From contig NZ_CP109000.1 of NCBI RefSeq assembly GCF_036226605.1, positions 3,344,501-3,408,500 on the forward strand: DNA of 64,000 nt. Direction: 5' to 3'. Positions 1 to 8,921 of the stretch are shown in pieces. Source of the DNA: Streptomyces sp. NBC_00704 (lineage in GTDB: Bacteria > Actinomycetota > Actinomycetes > Streptomycetales > Streptomycetaceae). Below the pieces are notes generated by a model, which saw nothing but the letters and a program-made list of their open reading frames with translations, searched no databases and was not told where the DNA came from. A program made the translations under genes and the position numbers. The stretch's first letter is position 1, and every line of letters begins with the position of its first letter.

Positions 1-773
1 GCCGCTCCATGTCCTGGGCGGTCTCGGGCGTCGCCCTGTTCGTGCTGGTCATCACCGTCGTCGGCTTCGGCGCGACGGCCCTCGTCGGGCGCGCCGCGAT
101 CGCCGGCGCCGACCCGCGCGGCAACACCGCCTACCTGCTGGGCTCCAGAAGCGCGTTCGGCCCCGACGTCTCCACCGCAGAGACCCTGCTGTTCACGACG
201 GTCACGACGGCGATCTTCCTCACCGTGCTCGCCTCCGTCGCCGGCATGATCCTCGCCTGCGCCAACTCCCTGGCCCACGACGTCTTCGCCGCCCGCGACC
301 CGCGGATGCCACCGGCCCGCGAGATGCTCCTGGCCCGGCTGTCCGCCCTGGCCGTCGGCGCCCCGACGATCCTGCTGGCCACCCAGATCCAGCACCGCAG
401 CCTCCAGCCCCTGATCACCCTCTCCTTCTGCCTCGGCGCGTCGGCGCTCGCCCCGGCGCTGGTCTACAGCCTCTTCTGGCGCCGGTACACCCGCACCGGC
501 CTCCTGGCCACCCTCATCGGCGGCACCGTCTCCGTCCTGCTCCTCATGCCCGGCACCAACCTCGTCTCGGGCTCCCCCCTCGCCGCCTTCCCCGAAGCCG
601 ACTTCAACTGGTTCCCGTTCACCACCACCGGCATCGTCACCGTCCCCCTCGGCTTCGCCCTCGGCTGGCTGGGCACGGTGCTCTCGGGCCGCCACAAGGC
701 CGAGGAACAGCGCCGCGAGTACGAAGCGGTGGAGGGCTGGATCCTGGCGGGGGCGATCAGAAGAGAGAACTGA
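1..773 (+). CDS. Sodium:solute symporter (SSF) family protein, C-terminal part
   Basis: About 255 residues are visible, and the frame is still open at the window edge (no stop before the internal ATG at 9), so the gene probably begins upstream; SSF carriers usually have 480-560 residues. Several hydrophobic helices are separated by short basic loops, for example the segment ending in SLFWRRYTRTG, a loop typical of late SSF helices. The segment CANSLAHDVFAARDP matches the conserved stretch of acetate/proline-type SSF carriers just before a late helix. The C-terminus is a charged cytoplasmic tail. The family couples inward Na+ flow to uptake of small organic solutes. The substrate cannot be read from this part; an acetate-type permease is my best guess. 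Confidence 0.8.
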   Translation, partial: RSMSWAVSGVALFVLVITVVGFGATALVGRAAIAGADPRGNTAYLLGSRSAFGPDVSTAETLLFTTVTTAIFLTVLASVAGMILACANSLAHDVFAARDPRMPPAREMLLARLSALAVGAPTILLATQIQHRSLQPLITLSFCLGASALAPALVYSLFWRRYTRTGLLATLIGGTVSVLLLMPGTNLVSGSPLAAFPEADFNWFPFTTTGIVTVPLGFALGWLGTVLSGRHKAEEQRREYEAVEGWILAGAIRREN

Positions 774-812
774 CCCGACCGCGCGGACCGACACCGGCCG
801 GGGAAGAGCGGG

Positions 813-913
813 GGCAGTCGGCTGCTCGGCCGGGGATGAGCCGAGGGCAGTCGGCTGCTCGGCCGGTGGGGGCGCGGGAAGTGGAGCGGGGGTCAGTCGG
901 CCGCTCTGCCGGT
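813..913. repeat. Degenerate 33-bp direct repeat reaching the next gene's stop codon
   Basis: The 21-mer GGCAGTCGGCTGCTCGGCCGG occurs at 813-833 and 846-866. A diverged third copy at 892-913 overlaps the stop codon (893-895, minus strand) of the coiled-coil gene. The copies look like duplications of that gene's last codons plus stop. Confidence 0.7.
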
Positions 914-1777
914 GAGGGCGGAGAGGCTGTTGCGGACGTGGTCCATGTGCGCCTGGACGTCCTCCCCGCGCGCGCCGTGCTCCCGCAGCACCCGTTCCGT
1001 CTCCCGCTCGGTGCGCTCCTCGCGGGCGCGGGCCTCGGCGAGGATCTCGGCGCCGCGCGCGTGTGCCTCGTCCTGAGCGCGCCGGGCCGCCTCCTCGGCC
1101 TCGGCGAACGCCAACTCCGCGGCGGACAGCGCCGCCTCGGCCACCGCCACGGCCTCGGCGTACCGGGCGTCCAGCGCCGCGGCCCGCTCGGCCACCTCGC
1201 GCTCGGCGGCGGCCCACCGCTCCGCCTGCTCCTCCTCCTGCCCGGCGAGCATGGCGGCGGTGCGCCCGCGCACCTCACGCAACTCGGCCAACGCCTGCGC
1301 GCGGTACTCCTTCACCTCGCGCCGGGCGCCGATGCGGACCTCGTCGGCCTCGGCGCGCGCCGCGAGCAGCCGCTGACGGGCGCTGTCCTCGGCGTCCGCG
1401 CGCACGGCGTCCGCCCGCTCCCGGGCCGCCCGGCGCACATCGAGCGCGCACGTCTCCGCGTACGCGACGTCCTCCAGCGCCGCCCGCCGCGCGTTCTCGC
1501 GGACGTCCGCCGCCTCCTCGACCGCGAGCTGGAGAACGCGCCGCGCGCGCTCCCCCAGCGCGTCGTACGTCTGCGGCGCGAGCCCGGTCACGACCGTGCG
1601 CAACTGCTCGGCCTCGGCCTCCATGTCCTTGGCGAGGACGGTGAGCCGCGCGGCCCGCTCCCAGGCGGCGTCCCGGTCGGCGCAGAGCGCGACGGTGTAC
1701 GCGTCCACCTGGTCGGGCCGGTAGCCGCGGCCTCGTACGGTCACGAACCCGGGCGGTGACACCGATGCGCTGCTCAT
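893..1777 (-). CDS. DivIVA-like coiled-coil protein
   Basis: 294 residues. The ATG at 1777 is chosen because GAGGGG lies 7 nt upstream; a further in-frame GTG at 1795 has no such site. The N-terminus carries GYRPDQVDAYTVAL, which resembles the DivIVA-type motif GYdpxqVDaYl. The rest (about residue 45 to the end) is almost continuous Ala/Glu/Arg-rich heptad-like sequence with no membrane segment. Streptomyces has several such filament-forming cytoskeletal proteins (the FilP/Scy type, often annotated as cellulose-binding proteins). A role in polar growth or cell shape is inferred from architecture only. Confidence 0.7.
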   Translation of the reverse strand: MSSASVSPPGFVTVRGRGYRPDQVDAYTVALCADRDAAWERAARLTVLAKDMEAEAEQLRTVVTGLAPQTYDALGERARRVLQLAVEEAADVRENARRAALEDVAYAETCALDVRRAARERADAVRADAEDSARQRLLAARAEADEVRIGARREVKEYRAQALAELREVRGRTAAMLAGQEEEQAERWAAAEREVAERAAALDARYAEAVAVAEAALSAAELAFAEAEEAARRAQDEAHARGAEILAEARAREERTERETERVLREHGARGEDVQAHMDHVRNSLSALTGRAAD

Positions 1778-2155
1778 CCTTGAACCCCTCGCCACCAGAC
1801 GGACACGACATGGATGATGTCGCGCATATCTTGATGGATCGGACGGAAGTGTTCATAACGCGACACTCCGCAGACAAGTCACGGCCAACACCGAACACAC
1901 TCGGACGCAAGGCGAGCGGGCCGAACGAGGGAAGCGGACGAGAAGGGCAGGGAGGGAGGGGACGGGGAGGGAGGGCGCGGGAAGGGAGGAGGCGAGGGGC
2001 GGGGCCGGCGACCTGACCGGACGCGCGGCGGGCCTGAGCGGAAACGTGCCGGGGTGCCTGAGCGGGAACGTGCGGGGGGCGGGGCCCGGTCCTGCGACCC
2101 GGCCCCGCCCCCCGCTCGTCACCCGCCCGACCGCCCGCGGGTCAACGGCCGCCCG
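1778..2155. other. Intergenic region: promoter, direct repeats, purine-rich tract
   Basis: No gene seen in these 378 bp. The part next to 1777 is relatively AT-rich and presumably carries the promoter of the coiled-coil gene. 1930-2000 is an unusually G-rich tract on the plus strand with repeated GGGAGG runs. At 2032-2054 and 2056-2078 an approximately 23-bp sequence (GCCTGAGCGGRAACGTGC core) is directly repeated with period 24. A strong hairpin follows at 2072-2115. Confidence 0.5.
2072..2115 (-). terminator. Hairpin terminator of the Imm35/SUKH-4 gene
   Basis: A perfect 15-bp stem (2072-2086 with 2101-2115, G/C only) is extended after one mismatch by GGTC/GACC and closed by a short loop. 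It lies 40 bp past the stop of the minus-strand gene ending at 2156. There is no U-tract, as is usual in Streptomyces. Confidence 0.6.
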
Positions 2156-4923
2156 TCACAGCAGCCCGTCCCACATCTCCTCCAGCAGCACCGACCACCA
2201 GCTCTCCGGCGACCCCAGCGCCGCCGGGTCGAGCGCGGCCAACTGCGCCTGGAAGTCGACGGTCCAGCGTCCCGCCTGCTCCTGGGTCAGACCGAACCGC
2301 AGCCGCCACATCCGCCCGAGCAGCGCCAGACAGCGCGCGAACTCCGGCAGCCCGGTGTTCACGAACTGCGGCGGCACGGACCCGCCGCCCGGCCCGGCCT
2401 CCACCGGCACCGCGACGATGTTCGCGGTCCCGTACTGCACACAGATCGCCTTGCCGAAGTCGCTGCCCATGACGAGATACGAGCCCGCGTCCGGAGCGGG
2501 CTGGACGCCCCGCTCCGCCGCCAGCTCCGCCAGCGTCGGCACCGGCCGCCCCGGCTGGGCCTGCGCCCAGAAGAACGGTCCCAGGTCCGCCGGCAGCCCC
2601 GCCACCACCAGCGTGTGCGCCACGACCGGCGGCACACCCTGCCGCGACACCGCCGCCTGCTCGAACCGGAACACCGCCGGCCCGAACACGGCCGCCAGCT
2701 CCTGCCCGACGGCCTCCGGCGGAACCGGCGGCACGGGCTGCACCGGCGGCAACGGCGCACGCACCGGAGCCGGACGCGCCGGACCGTCCGCCACCTGATG
2801 CAACTCGCCCTGATGCGCCAGCAGTTGCTGCATGCCCTGCTGCCGGCTCGCGTGATCCGTGCCGTACGGCGCGATGCTCGTGATCCTCGCCTGCGGCCAC
2901 TGCTCCCGGATCATCCGCGCACAGTACGCACCCGGCAGCTCGCACGACTCCAGCTCCGTGTGCAGCTCCAGCACCTGGTCCGGGGGCACGTTCATCGCCC
3001 GCAGCTCGTGGAAGATCTGCCACTCCGGGTGCGGCGTCCCCGGCGCCGAACGCCGGATCAGCTGCTGCTCGGAACCGTCCTGCGCGCGATAACGCAGCAC
3101 CGCCTGGTAACCCGGGCCCACCGTCGGCAGCCCCTGCTGCTGCGGATACCCGTACGCCGGCGGCTGACCCGGCACCGGACCGCCCGGCGGCGGCATCGGC
3201 GGCTGCGGAGCACCCGGCGGCACACCGGGCGCGCCGTGGGCCACCCCGGGAGCTCCCGGGGTGCCCGGGAAGCCGGGGACGCCCGGGACCTGCGGCGGCG
3301 CGGGCGGCGCCATGCCGGGGCCGCTCTGCGCGGGCCCCGCCAGCATCGTCTGAGCATGGTGAACCCCACCGGGCCCGCCCGGCGCTCCGGGTCCGCCCGC
3401 GCCCGGACCGGGCACGCCGGGAGCACCCGGGTTCTGCCCCGCCGCCGGGCCGCCGGGAACACCGGGAGGCTGCGGCGCACCGGGCGCACCGGGCGCACCG
3501 GGCCCGCCGGGGCCCATCCGGCCGGGGTCGGCCAGCATCGTCGCGGCATGGTGGACGCCGCCGGGAGGCGTGCCGCCGGGCGGGTTCGGCCCGGCGGGCG
3601 CGCCCGGCGCACCGGGCGGCTGCGGCGCACCGGGGCCACCGGGGCCGTCGGGCCCCAGGGCGGACACCATCTGCGTCGGCACATAACCCCCGCCGGAGCA
3701 CCCGGGGCACCAGGAGCGCCCGGTGCGGCGGGCGGTGCCGCGGACGGCGGTGTGCCGCCGGGACGCGCACCGGGGGCTCCGGGCGCGCCCGGCGGAGGCG
3801 GCGGCATCGACCCGCCGCCCCGCGCCCGGCGCGGCGGCGGCGCGGCCTTGCTGGTCGCGGCGTCGGCGATGTCACCGGCGTTCGGCGCGAGCGGCCGTGC
3901 CTGCGAACCGTCGGCGCCCGCGGCGGGGGCCGGAGCGGTCCCGCCGCCCGTACCCTGCGCACCGGACGCGCCGGGCCCACCGGGGCCCTGCGGACGGCCG
4001 TACGACGCCCCGGCCGCTCCCGGCCCACCGCCCTGGCCGGGCGCACCGCCCGGCCCGGCCTGGCCGCCCCGGCCCGAAGGGTCGAGCGCCGGCGAGACCG
4101 CGGTGGGCGGAAGCCCGCTGCCGCCGGACATCAGCGCCGTCTTGGCGTCCGAGGCCGCCGACGGCGGCGCCGGCTCGTCGTCGGAGCCGCTCAGCGGCGG
4201 CGCGAACACGGTCGCCGGCAGCGGCACGGAACGGTCGTCGCCCGCGTCGCCGTTGGTGTCCGTCCCGGCCCACGGCGTCGCTCCCGCCGGAGCCGGAGCG
4301 GGAGCGGGAGCGGCAGCCGGTCCCGAAGCACCGCCGGAACCGGTACCGGCGGGCGTCCCGCCCTGCGTCTGCGGCAACCCGCTCCCGGGCGCACCGCCCT
4401 GCGTGCGGGGAAGCGAAGGATCACCGGCCACCCCGGATCCGGCCCCGGCCGCAGCCGGTTCCGCGACGCCTCCGCCGCCACCGCTACTGCTACCGGCGCC
4501 GTCGCTGCCACTGGCGCTGCCGCCGGAACCGGCGTCCCGGCGGTCCGGGATGCCCATCCTGTCCGCCGCCTCCTGCAACCACTCCGGCGGCGACAACAGG
4601 AACGACGTCTGATTCAGATCCACCCGCGCCGCGGGCGCCGGCGCCGCGTCGGCGACATCGTCCGCACGGCCGTACTCCTCCTCGTACCGGCGGATCACCT
4701 CGCCCACCGGCGCCGCGGGCCACAGCGTCGCCTCCCCGCTGTCCCGGGCGATCACCAGCCGCTGCCCGCCCCCGTCCGAACGAGGACCCTCCGCCCGGTC
4801 CTCGGCCCACACCACGAACCCCAGCCCGAACTCCCGCACCCGCACCTCACGGTGCTGATACGCCGGCACATCCCCGTTGACCCACTCCTCGGCGCGCTCC
4901 TGCGCCTGCGCGAACGTCACCAT
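2156..4923 (-). pseudogene. Imm35-like / deaminase-like / SUKH-4 composite protein, frameshifted
   Basis: The gene starts at the ATG at 4923 (GGGGGAG upstream, 7 bp after the previous stop). The first roughly 80 residues resemble immunity protein 35 (YrhB-like): FGLGFVVWAEDR, then RDSGEATLWP and VIRRYEEEYG. A very long Gly/Pro/Ala-rich linker follows. The C-terminal half has a segment with LHTELESCELPGAYC, reminiscent of polymorphic-toxin deaminase motifs (E, then Cys...Cys), and ends in a SUKH-4 domain (FGKAICVQYG, FARCLALLGRM). The open frame breaks at 3687-3691, a run of five C on the plus strand. One extra C would fuse both frames into a continuous protein of about 922 codons; 2,768 bp is one base short of a multiple of three. 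It may be a sequencing indel or a recent mutation. Cytoplasmic, as no signal peptide is seen. Confidence 0.75.
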
Positions 4924-4930
4924 CGTCAGC

Positions 4931-5935
4931 TCACTCCCCCGCACCGGCGGACGCCACGGACGACACCGCGACCGCCCGCGCGAACCCGCCGTCCACCATC
5001 AGATTCGCCACCGTCTCCAGCTCCGGCGGATTACCGGCCAGCCGCGACAGGAACACGTCGAAGTCCTCACCGCACGACAGCAGCAGCCGCTCCATGCGCT
5101 CCGCCGGCGACCACCCCGGATCCACGTCCCGCACGTCGTCGTACGCGCAGAACCACACCGAACCCGCCCGCTCCCCGCGCACCTTCACGGCCAGCAGCCC
5201 GCCCTGCACGAAACCGACGCACAGATAGTCCTTCGTCAGATGATCACGCAGACACTTGTTCACATACACCAGGTCATTGACCGCAGCCTCGTCACGCACC
5301 GTGAAGAACGGCTGGTCCACCAGCAACCCCAGCTCCGCGTCCAGGGCCGCACCCACCGGCGCACACCCGCCCGCCGCCTTCAGGAACGACCGGTACGCAC
5401 CCGGCAGCCGATACCCCAGATCCTCCTCGACCCCCTGCACCTGCTGCTCCGTCACCGCCACACCCGACTTCGCCAGCCGGAAATGCGCCGGACGCGTCTC
5501 CTGCAACGGACGCGTCCCCCGCTTCGACTGATCCACCACCGCCGTCGACACCCCACCGTGATGCCGCAGCAACGCCTTCACCTCGACCGGCACCAGCTCC
5601 AGCCGCCGCGAACCCGCCACGTGATGCCACGTCCAGCCGTGCGGCGTCGCCACCGCCGGCACCGTGTCCCACAGCTCATGCCCCGAAGCCGCCGACGCCG
5701 CGTTCGCCGACACGTAGTCCGTCAACCGCAACTCGTCCACGCCGAAACCCTCCGGCGGATCCGCGATCTCCGCGACCGCGCGCGCGTACGGCGAGAAATC
5801 CGGGTAACCCCGCTCGTCCACCCGCACACCCCTCGGGTGCCGTGCCGCCCGGACCGGATCCGGGAAATGCACGACCTGCCCGGCATAGGCCGCGTTCGGC
5901 GGCGCGGCCTGCTGCCCGAGCCGACCTGTAGTCAT
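4931..5935 (-). CDS. WHH-type nuclease-like domain fused to SUKH-1 (SMI1/KNR4) immunity domain
   Basis: 334 residues from the ATG at 5935; the upstream extension is not needed. Residues 101-128 read GWTWHHVAGS, then LELVP, then RHHGG. This is the signature of the WHH family of HNH/Endo VII nuclease toxins (WHH, MxLVP-like, H-x-GG). Residues about 160-310 form a SUKH-1 domain, with VEEDLGYRLPGAYRSFLKAA, then GLLVDQPFF and the C-terminal WFCAYDDVRDV. In known systems the nuclease and SUKH domains are normally separate toxin and antidote; here they are one polypeptide. There is no secretion domain or PAAR/RHS repeat, so it is probably cytoplasmic. The next gene starts 7 bp after its stop, suggesting a two-gene operon. 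Confidence 0.75.
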   Translation of the reverse strand: MTTGRLGQQAAPPNAAYAGQVVHFPDPVRAARHPRGVRVDERGYPDFSPYARAVAEIADPPEGFGVDELRLTDYVSANAASAASGHELWDTVPAVATPHGWTWHHVAGSRRLELVPVEVKALLRHHGGVSTAVVDQSKRGTRPLQETRPAHFRLAKSGVAVTEQQVQGVEEDLGYRLPGAYRSFLKAAGGCAPVGAALDAELGLLVDQPFFTVRDEAAVNDLVYVNKCLRDHLTKDYLCVGFVQGGLLAVKVRGERAGSVWFCAYDDVRDVDPGWSPAERMERLLLSCGEDFDVFLSRLAGNPPELETVANLMVDGGFARAVAVSSVASAGAGE

Positions 5936-6242
5936 GGCGGTTGCCCCCTGCGGCACTCTGTACGGCCCGCAGCGACCCGTTCCGCTTGCGAACCGGCCCA
6001 CCACGCCCCGTATCGACTGTCTCCAACAATCGCCAACGCGCGTCAACCGCGCGCTCACGGTGGCGACAGCCTATGCGGTACGACGACAGCGGTCACCGGC
6101 CCTCCGCTTCCGTGACCAGCCGTCACCCCGCCGTGACAGCCCGCCCCGACCCGGGCGTGTCGCACCGCCCCAGCTTCCCCACCCGGCACGCCATTTGGCA
6201 CCCTGTGAGCTTCCGGGGGATGCACGGGAGGGGAAAGCGACC

Positions 6243-6821
6243 ATGAACGCGACGCAGACGGGGTCACCCACCGGCAGGTCCGGCGACCTGCACCACCACA
6301 CCACGGGCGACCACCACACCGCCCCCACCGGCGACACACACCCCGCCACCGGCGACCCCCGCATCGGCTGGTCCGCCACCGAAACCCCCCACACCCCCAC
6401 CCTGCGCCACCGCCGCGACGGCATACTGCCCACCGTCGCCGCCGCCCTCTCCGTCCGCGGCACCACCCTCACCGGCACCGCCGCCCGCGGTGACCAGCCC
6501 CCGCCCCTGCACCCCCTCGTCCAGGACTTCCTCGACACCCTCCCCAGCGCCCGACGCGACCGCTTCACCGGCCGCTGCGCCGAAGCACTCCTCATCTCCC
6601 GCCACATCGCCAACGCCGACGCCACCCGCAGCAGACGCGCCGCCCGCCGCCCCATGACCAACGGCGAAGCCCGCAAAGCACTCAAACAAGCCAAACTCAC
6701 CACCCGCCACATCCGCGAGGACGGCGACCCCCTCCACGGCAGCTTCGCCACCCCCTGCCGCGCCTGCACCGACCTCAGCGCCCACCTCGGCGTCCGCATC
6801 GTCGACCCCGCCACCGACTGA
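6243..6821 (+). CDS. YwqJ-type putative deaminase
   Basis: 192 residues from the ATG at 6243, with a GGGAGGGGAAAG Shine-Dalgarno region. The N-terminal 40 residues are His/Thr/Gly-rich and disordered-looking. A zinc-binding deaminase signature follows: CAE at 112-114 and CRAC at 172-175, matching the CxE...CxxC pattern of YwqJ-related deaminases, a toxin-like branch of the nucleotide/nucleic-acid deaminase superfamily. No export signal is visible. It is divergent from the WHH/SUKH-1 gene and is followed 73 bp later by a SUKH-3 gene, the immunity family expected to accompany it. The substrate is unknown. Confidence 0.75.
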   Translation: MNATQTGSPTGRSGDLHHHTTGDHHTAPTGDTHPATGDPRIGWSATETPHTPTLRHRRDGILPTVAAALSVRGTTLTGTAARGDQPPPLHPLVQDFLDTLPSARRDRFTGRCAEALLISRHIANADATRSRRAARRPMTNGEARKALKQAKLTTRHIREDGDPLHGSFATPCRACTDLSAHLGVRIVDPATD

Positions 6822-6894
6822 CCCGGACACCACACCCCAGGCCGACACCCCCCACACCCGGCCACGCACCACCAGCACGACGAACGAAGGGCCG

Positions 6895-7389
6895 ATGCAC
6901 CCCGACCGCACCTCCACCACGCGCTTCCCCGTACCCGTCGACGCCGCCCTGCGCGCCGCCGGCTGGCAACCCGGACGCTGGGACATCAGACAAGCCGAGA
7001 TCTGGGCCGACACCCTCCGCGACCACACCTCACCCGCCGGACACCGCCACGCCCTCTTCCCCGCCGCCGTCGAAGCCTGGGCGGAATTCGGCGGACTCAC
7101 CATCGCCCCCACCGCCCCCGGCCGCCAGATCGCCGCCACCACCCTCCACCTCGACCCCCTCCACGGCCTCCACCTCGCCCGCACCCTCGCCGACCTCGGC
7201 CGCGCCCTCGACACCGACGTCGCCCCCCTCGGCGCCGAGACCGACACCCACTCCCTCCTCGCCATCGACGCCGAAGGCCGCGTCTACGCCCTCGACCACA
7301 CCGGCGACTGGTACCTCGGCCCCGACATCGACCAAGCCCTCGGCGCCCTCGTCACCGGCACCGAACCCACCCGCCTCACCGCAGGCTGA
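6895..7389 (+). CDS. SUKH-3 family immunity-type protein
   Basis: 164 residues. The N-terminus FPVPVDAALRAAGWQPGR, followed by an acidic helix and the segment AWAEFGGLTI, is the SUKH-3 pattern (FPxxxxxxLxxAGWxpGR). The C-terminal part, with LLAIDAEGRVYALDH and a DWYLGPDIDQAL helix, is also typical. SUKH proteins bind and neutralise nuclease or deaminase toxins of polymorphic systems. Here the likely partner is the adjacent upstream YwqJ-type deaminase, on the same strand and probably co-transcribed. The function is inferred from family and context. Confidence 0.75.
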   Translation: MHPDRTSTTRFPVPVDAALRAAGWQPGRWDIRQAEIWADTLRDHTSPAGHRHALFPAAVEAWAEFGGLTIAPTAPGRQIAATTLHLDPLHGLHLARTLADLGRALDTDVAPLGAETDTHSLLAIDAEGRVYALDHTGDWYLGPDIDQALGALVTGTEPTRLTAG

Positions 7390-7480
7390 CCCCCGGCACC
7401 CCACCGACCGACGACGCCCCCACCACACCCCCACCACACACCCCACCCCCACGGCCCGCCCCCTCAGGAGCCCGACCCCC

Positions 7481-8761
7481 TCACGACGCCGGAATCACCG
7501 CCGACACCCGGAAACCCCCCGCATCCGTCGGCCCCGACACGAACACCCCGCCCAGCGCCAGCACCCGCTCCCGCATCCCCACCAACCCGTTCCCCCCCGA
7601 CGGCAACCCCGCCGACGACGCCGAACCCGCCTCCGGCGGCGCACCGTTCTCCACCTGCATCGCGATCTCCGCCACCCGATGCGCCAACCGCACCCGCGTC
7701 TTCGCCCCCGCCGCATGCTTGTGCACGTTCGTCAACGCCTCCTGCACCACCCGGTACGCCGTCTGCTCCACCTCCGGCGCATACGCCCGCACCTCACCCT
7801 CCACCGACAACTCCACCACCATCCCCGCAGCCGCCGACTGCCCCACCAACTCCTCCAACTCCTCCAGACAAGGCCCCTCCCCCTCCTCCACCACCGCCGG
7901 CGCCACCGTCACCGACCGCACCGACGCCGCCCGCACCCCCGCCCCGTCACTGCGCAGCACCCCCAGCATCTCCCGCAACTCCGTCAACGCCTGCCGCCCC
8001 ATGTCCCCCACCAGCACGGCATTGCGCACCGCCTTCTCCGGATCCTTCCGCGCCACCGCCTGCAACGCCGCCGCATGCACCACCATCAGACTCACCCGAT
8101 GAGCCACCACGTCGTGCATCTCCCGCGCGATCCGCGTCCGCTCCTCGCCCCGCGCCCACTCGGCCCGCTCCTCCGCACGCTCCGCGAGCAACTGCAACTC
8201 CCGCTCCAACGAGTCCGCCCGCTCCCGCAGACTCTCCATCAGCCGCCGCCGCGCCCCCACATACATCCCCAGCAGCAACGGCGGAGCCGTCAACCCCAAC
8301 GACGTCGTGATCGCCGCGAACGGGACGAACCAGTCCCCCAGCGTCAACGACCCGCGATTCATGCTCTGCCGCACCTGGACGAACGTCACGATCAACGTCC
8401 CCACCAACTGCATCCCCGCCAGCGAACCGATGATCCGCCGGGGCAGCTCCGACGCGGCGAGCGTGTACAGGCCCACGATCCCCATCAGGAAGCCCATCTG
8501 CGCCGGCGTGATCGCGATCGCCACCAGCACCACCGCGATCGGCCACTTCCGCCGCACCACCAGCACCGAACCGGCCAGCGCCCCGAACACGACCCCCACG
8601 GCCGCCGGGATCCCGGCGTCCTGCGCGAACGGAACCCCCTCCACCGCACACTCCACGGCGGACACGAACCCCAGGGTCCAGTCGAACGCCGCGCTACGCC
8701 GTCTGCTCCACCACAACGGCCCTCCCCGGGCCGCCGTGTCCTCTTCCCCCGTCGTGGTCAT
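7481..8761 (-). CDS. Sensor histidine kinase, NarL/DesK type (HisKA_3), orphan
   Basis: 426 residues. Residues about 25-170 hold five or so hydrophobic segments, with almost no extracytoplasmic sensor domain. A coiled-coil linker (175-205) leads to the HisKA_3 dimerisation box RTRIAREMHDVVAHRV, with the phosphorylated His at 216. The HATPase part has the N-box EALTNVHKHA (341-350) and the G-box GNGLVGMRERV (390-400). No response regulator gene is adjacent, so the partner is not visible. Intramembrane-sensing kinases of this shape often monitor the cell envelope; the signal is unknown. Confidence 0.88.
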   Translation of the reverse strand: MTTTGEEDTAARGGPLWWSRRRSAAFDWTLGFVSAVECAVEGVPFAQDAGIPAAVGVVFGALAGSVLVVRRKWPIAVVLVAIAITPAQMGFLMGIVGLYTLAASELPRRIIGSLAGMQLVGTLIVTFVQVRQSMNRGSLTLGDWFVPFAAITTSLGLTAPPLLLGMYVGARRRLMESLRERADSLERELQLLAERAEERAEWARGEERTRIAREMHDVVAHRVSLMVVHAAALQAVARKDPEKAVRNAVLVGDMGRQALTELREMLGVLRSDGAGVRAASVRSVTVAPAVVEEGEGPCLEELEELVGQSAAAGMVVELSVEGEVRAYAPEVEQTAYRVVQEALTNVHKHAAGAKTRVRLAHRVAEIAMQVENGAPPEAGSASSAGLPSGGNGLVGMRERVLALGGVFVSGPTDAGGFRVSAVIPAS

Positions 8762-8921
8762 GACTCCACCCTACGGGCGCGGCCCCCGCCTTTTCCGGCG
8801 ACTTTCTGCGACCGCCCCACACCACACACCGTAACCGAACAACATCGAAACCCACCGGTATCCCTCGAACTGCTGAACCACGCCCGTTCGATCCAGGAAC
8901 CGAGCATTCCGCCCAGACGCT

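Noticed and set aside
1930-2000. Small plus-strand gene in the purine-rich tract
   Set aside because: The frame (starting near 1756) overlaps the start of the coiled-coil gene, has no ribosome site and encodes low-complexity Gly/Arg sequence.
3680-3700. Programmed ribosomal frameshift
   Set aside because: No classical slippery heptamer or obvious downstream structure; a one-base indel is simpler, though not excluded.
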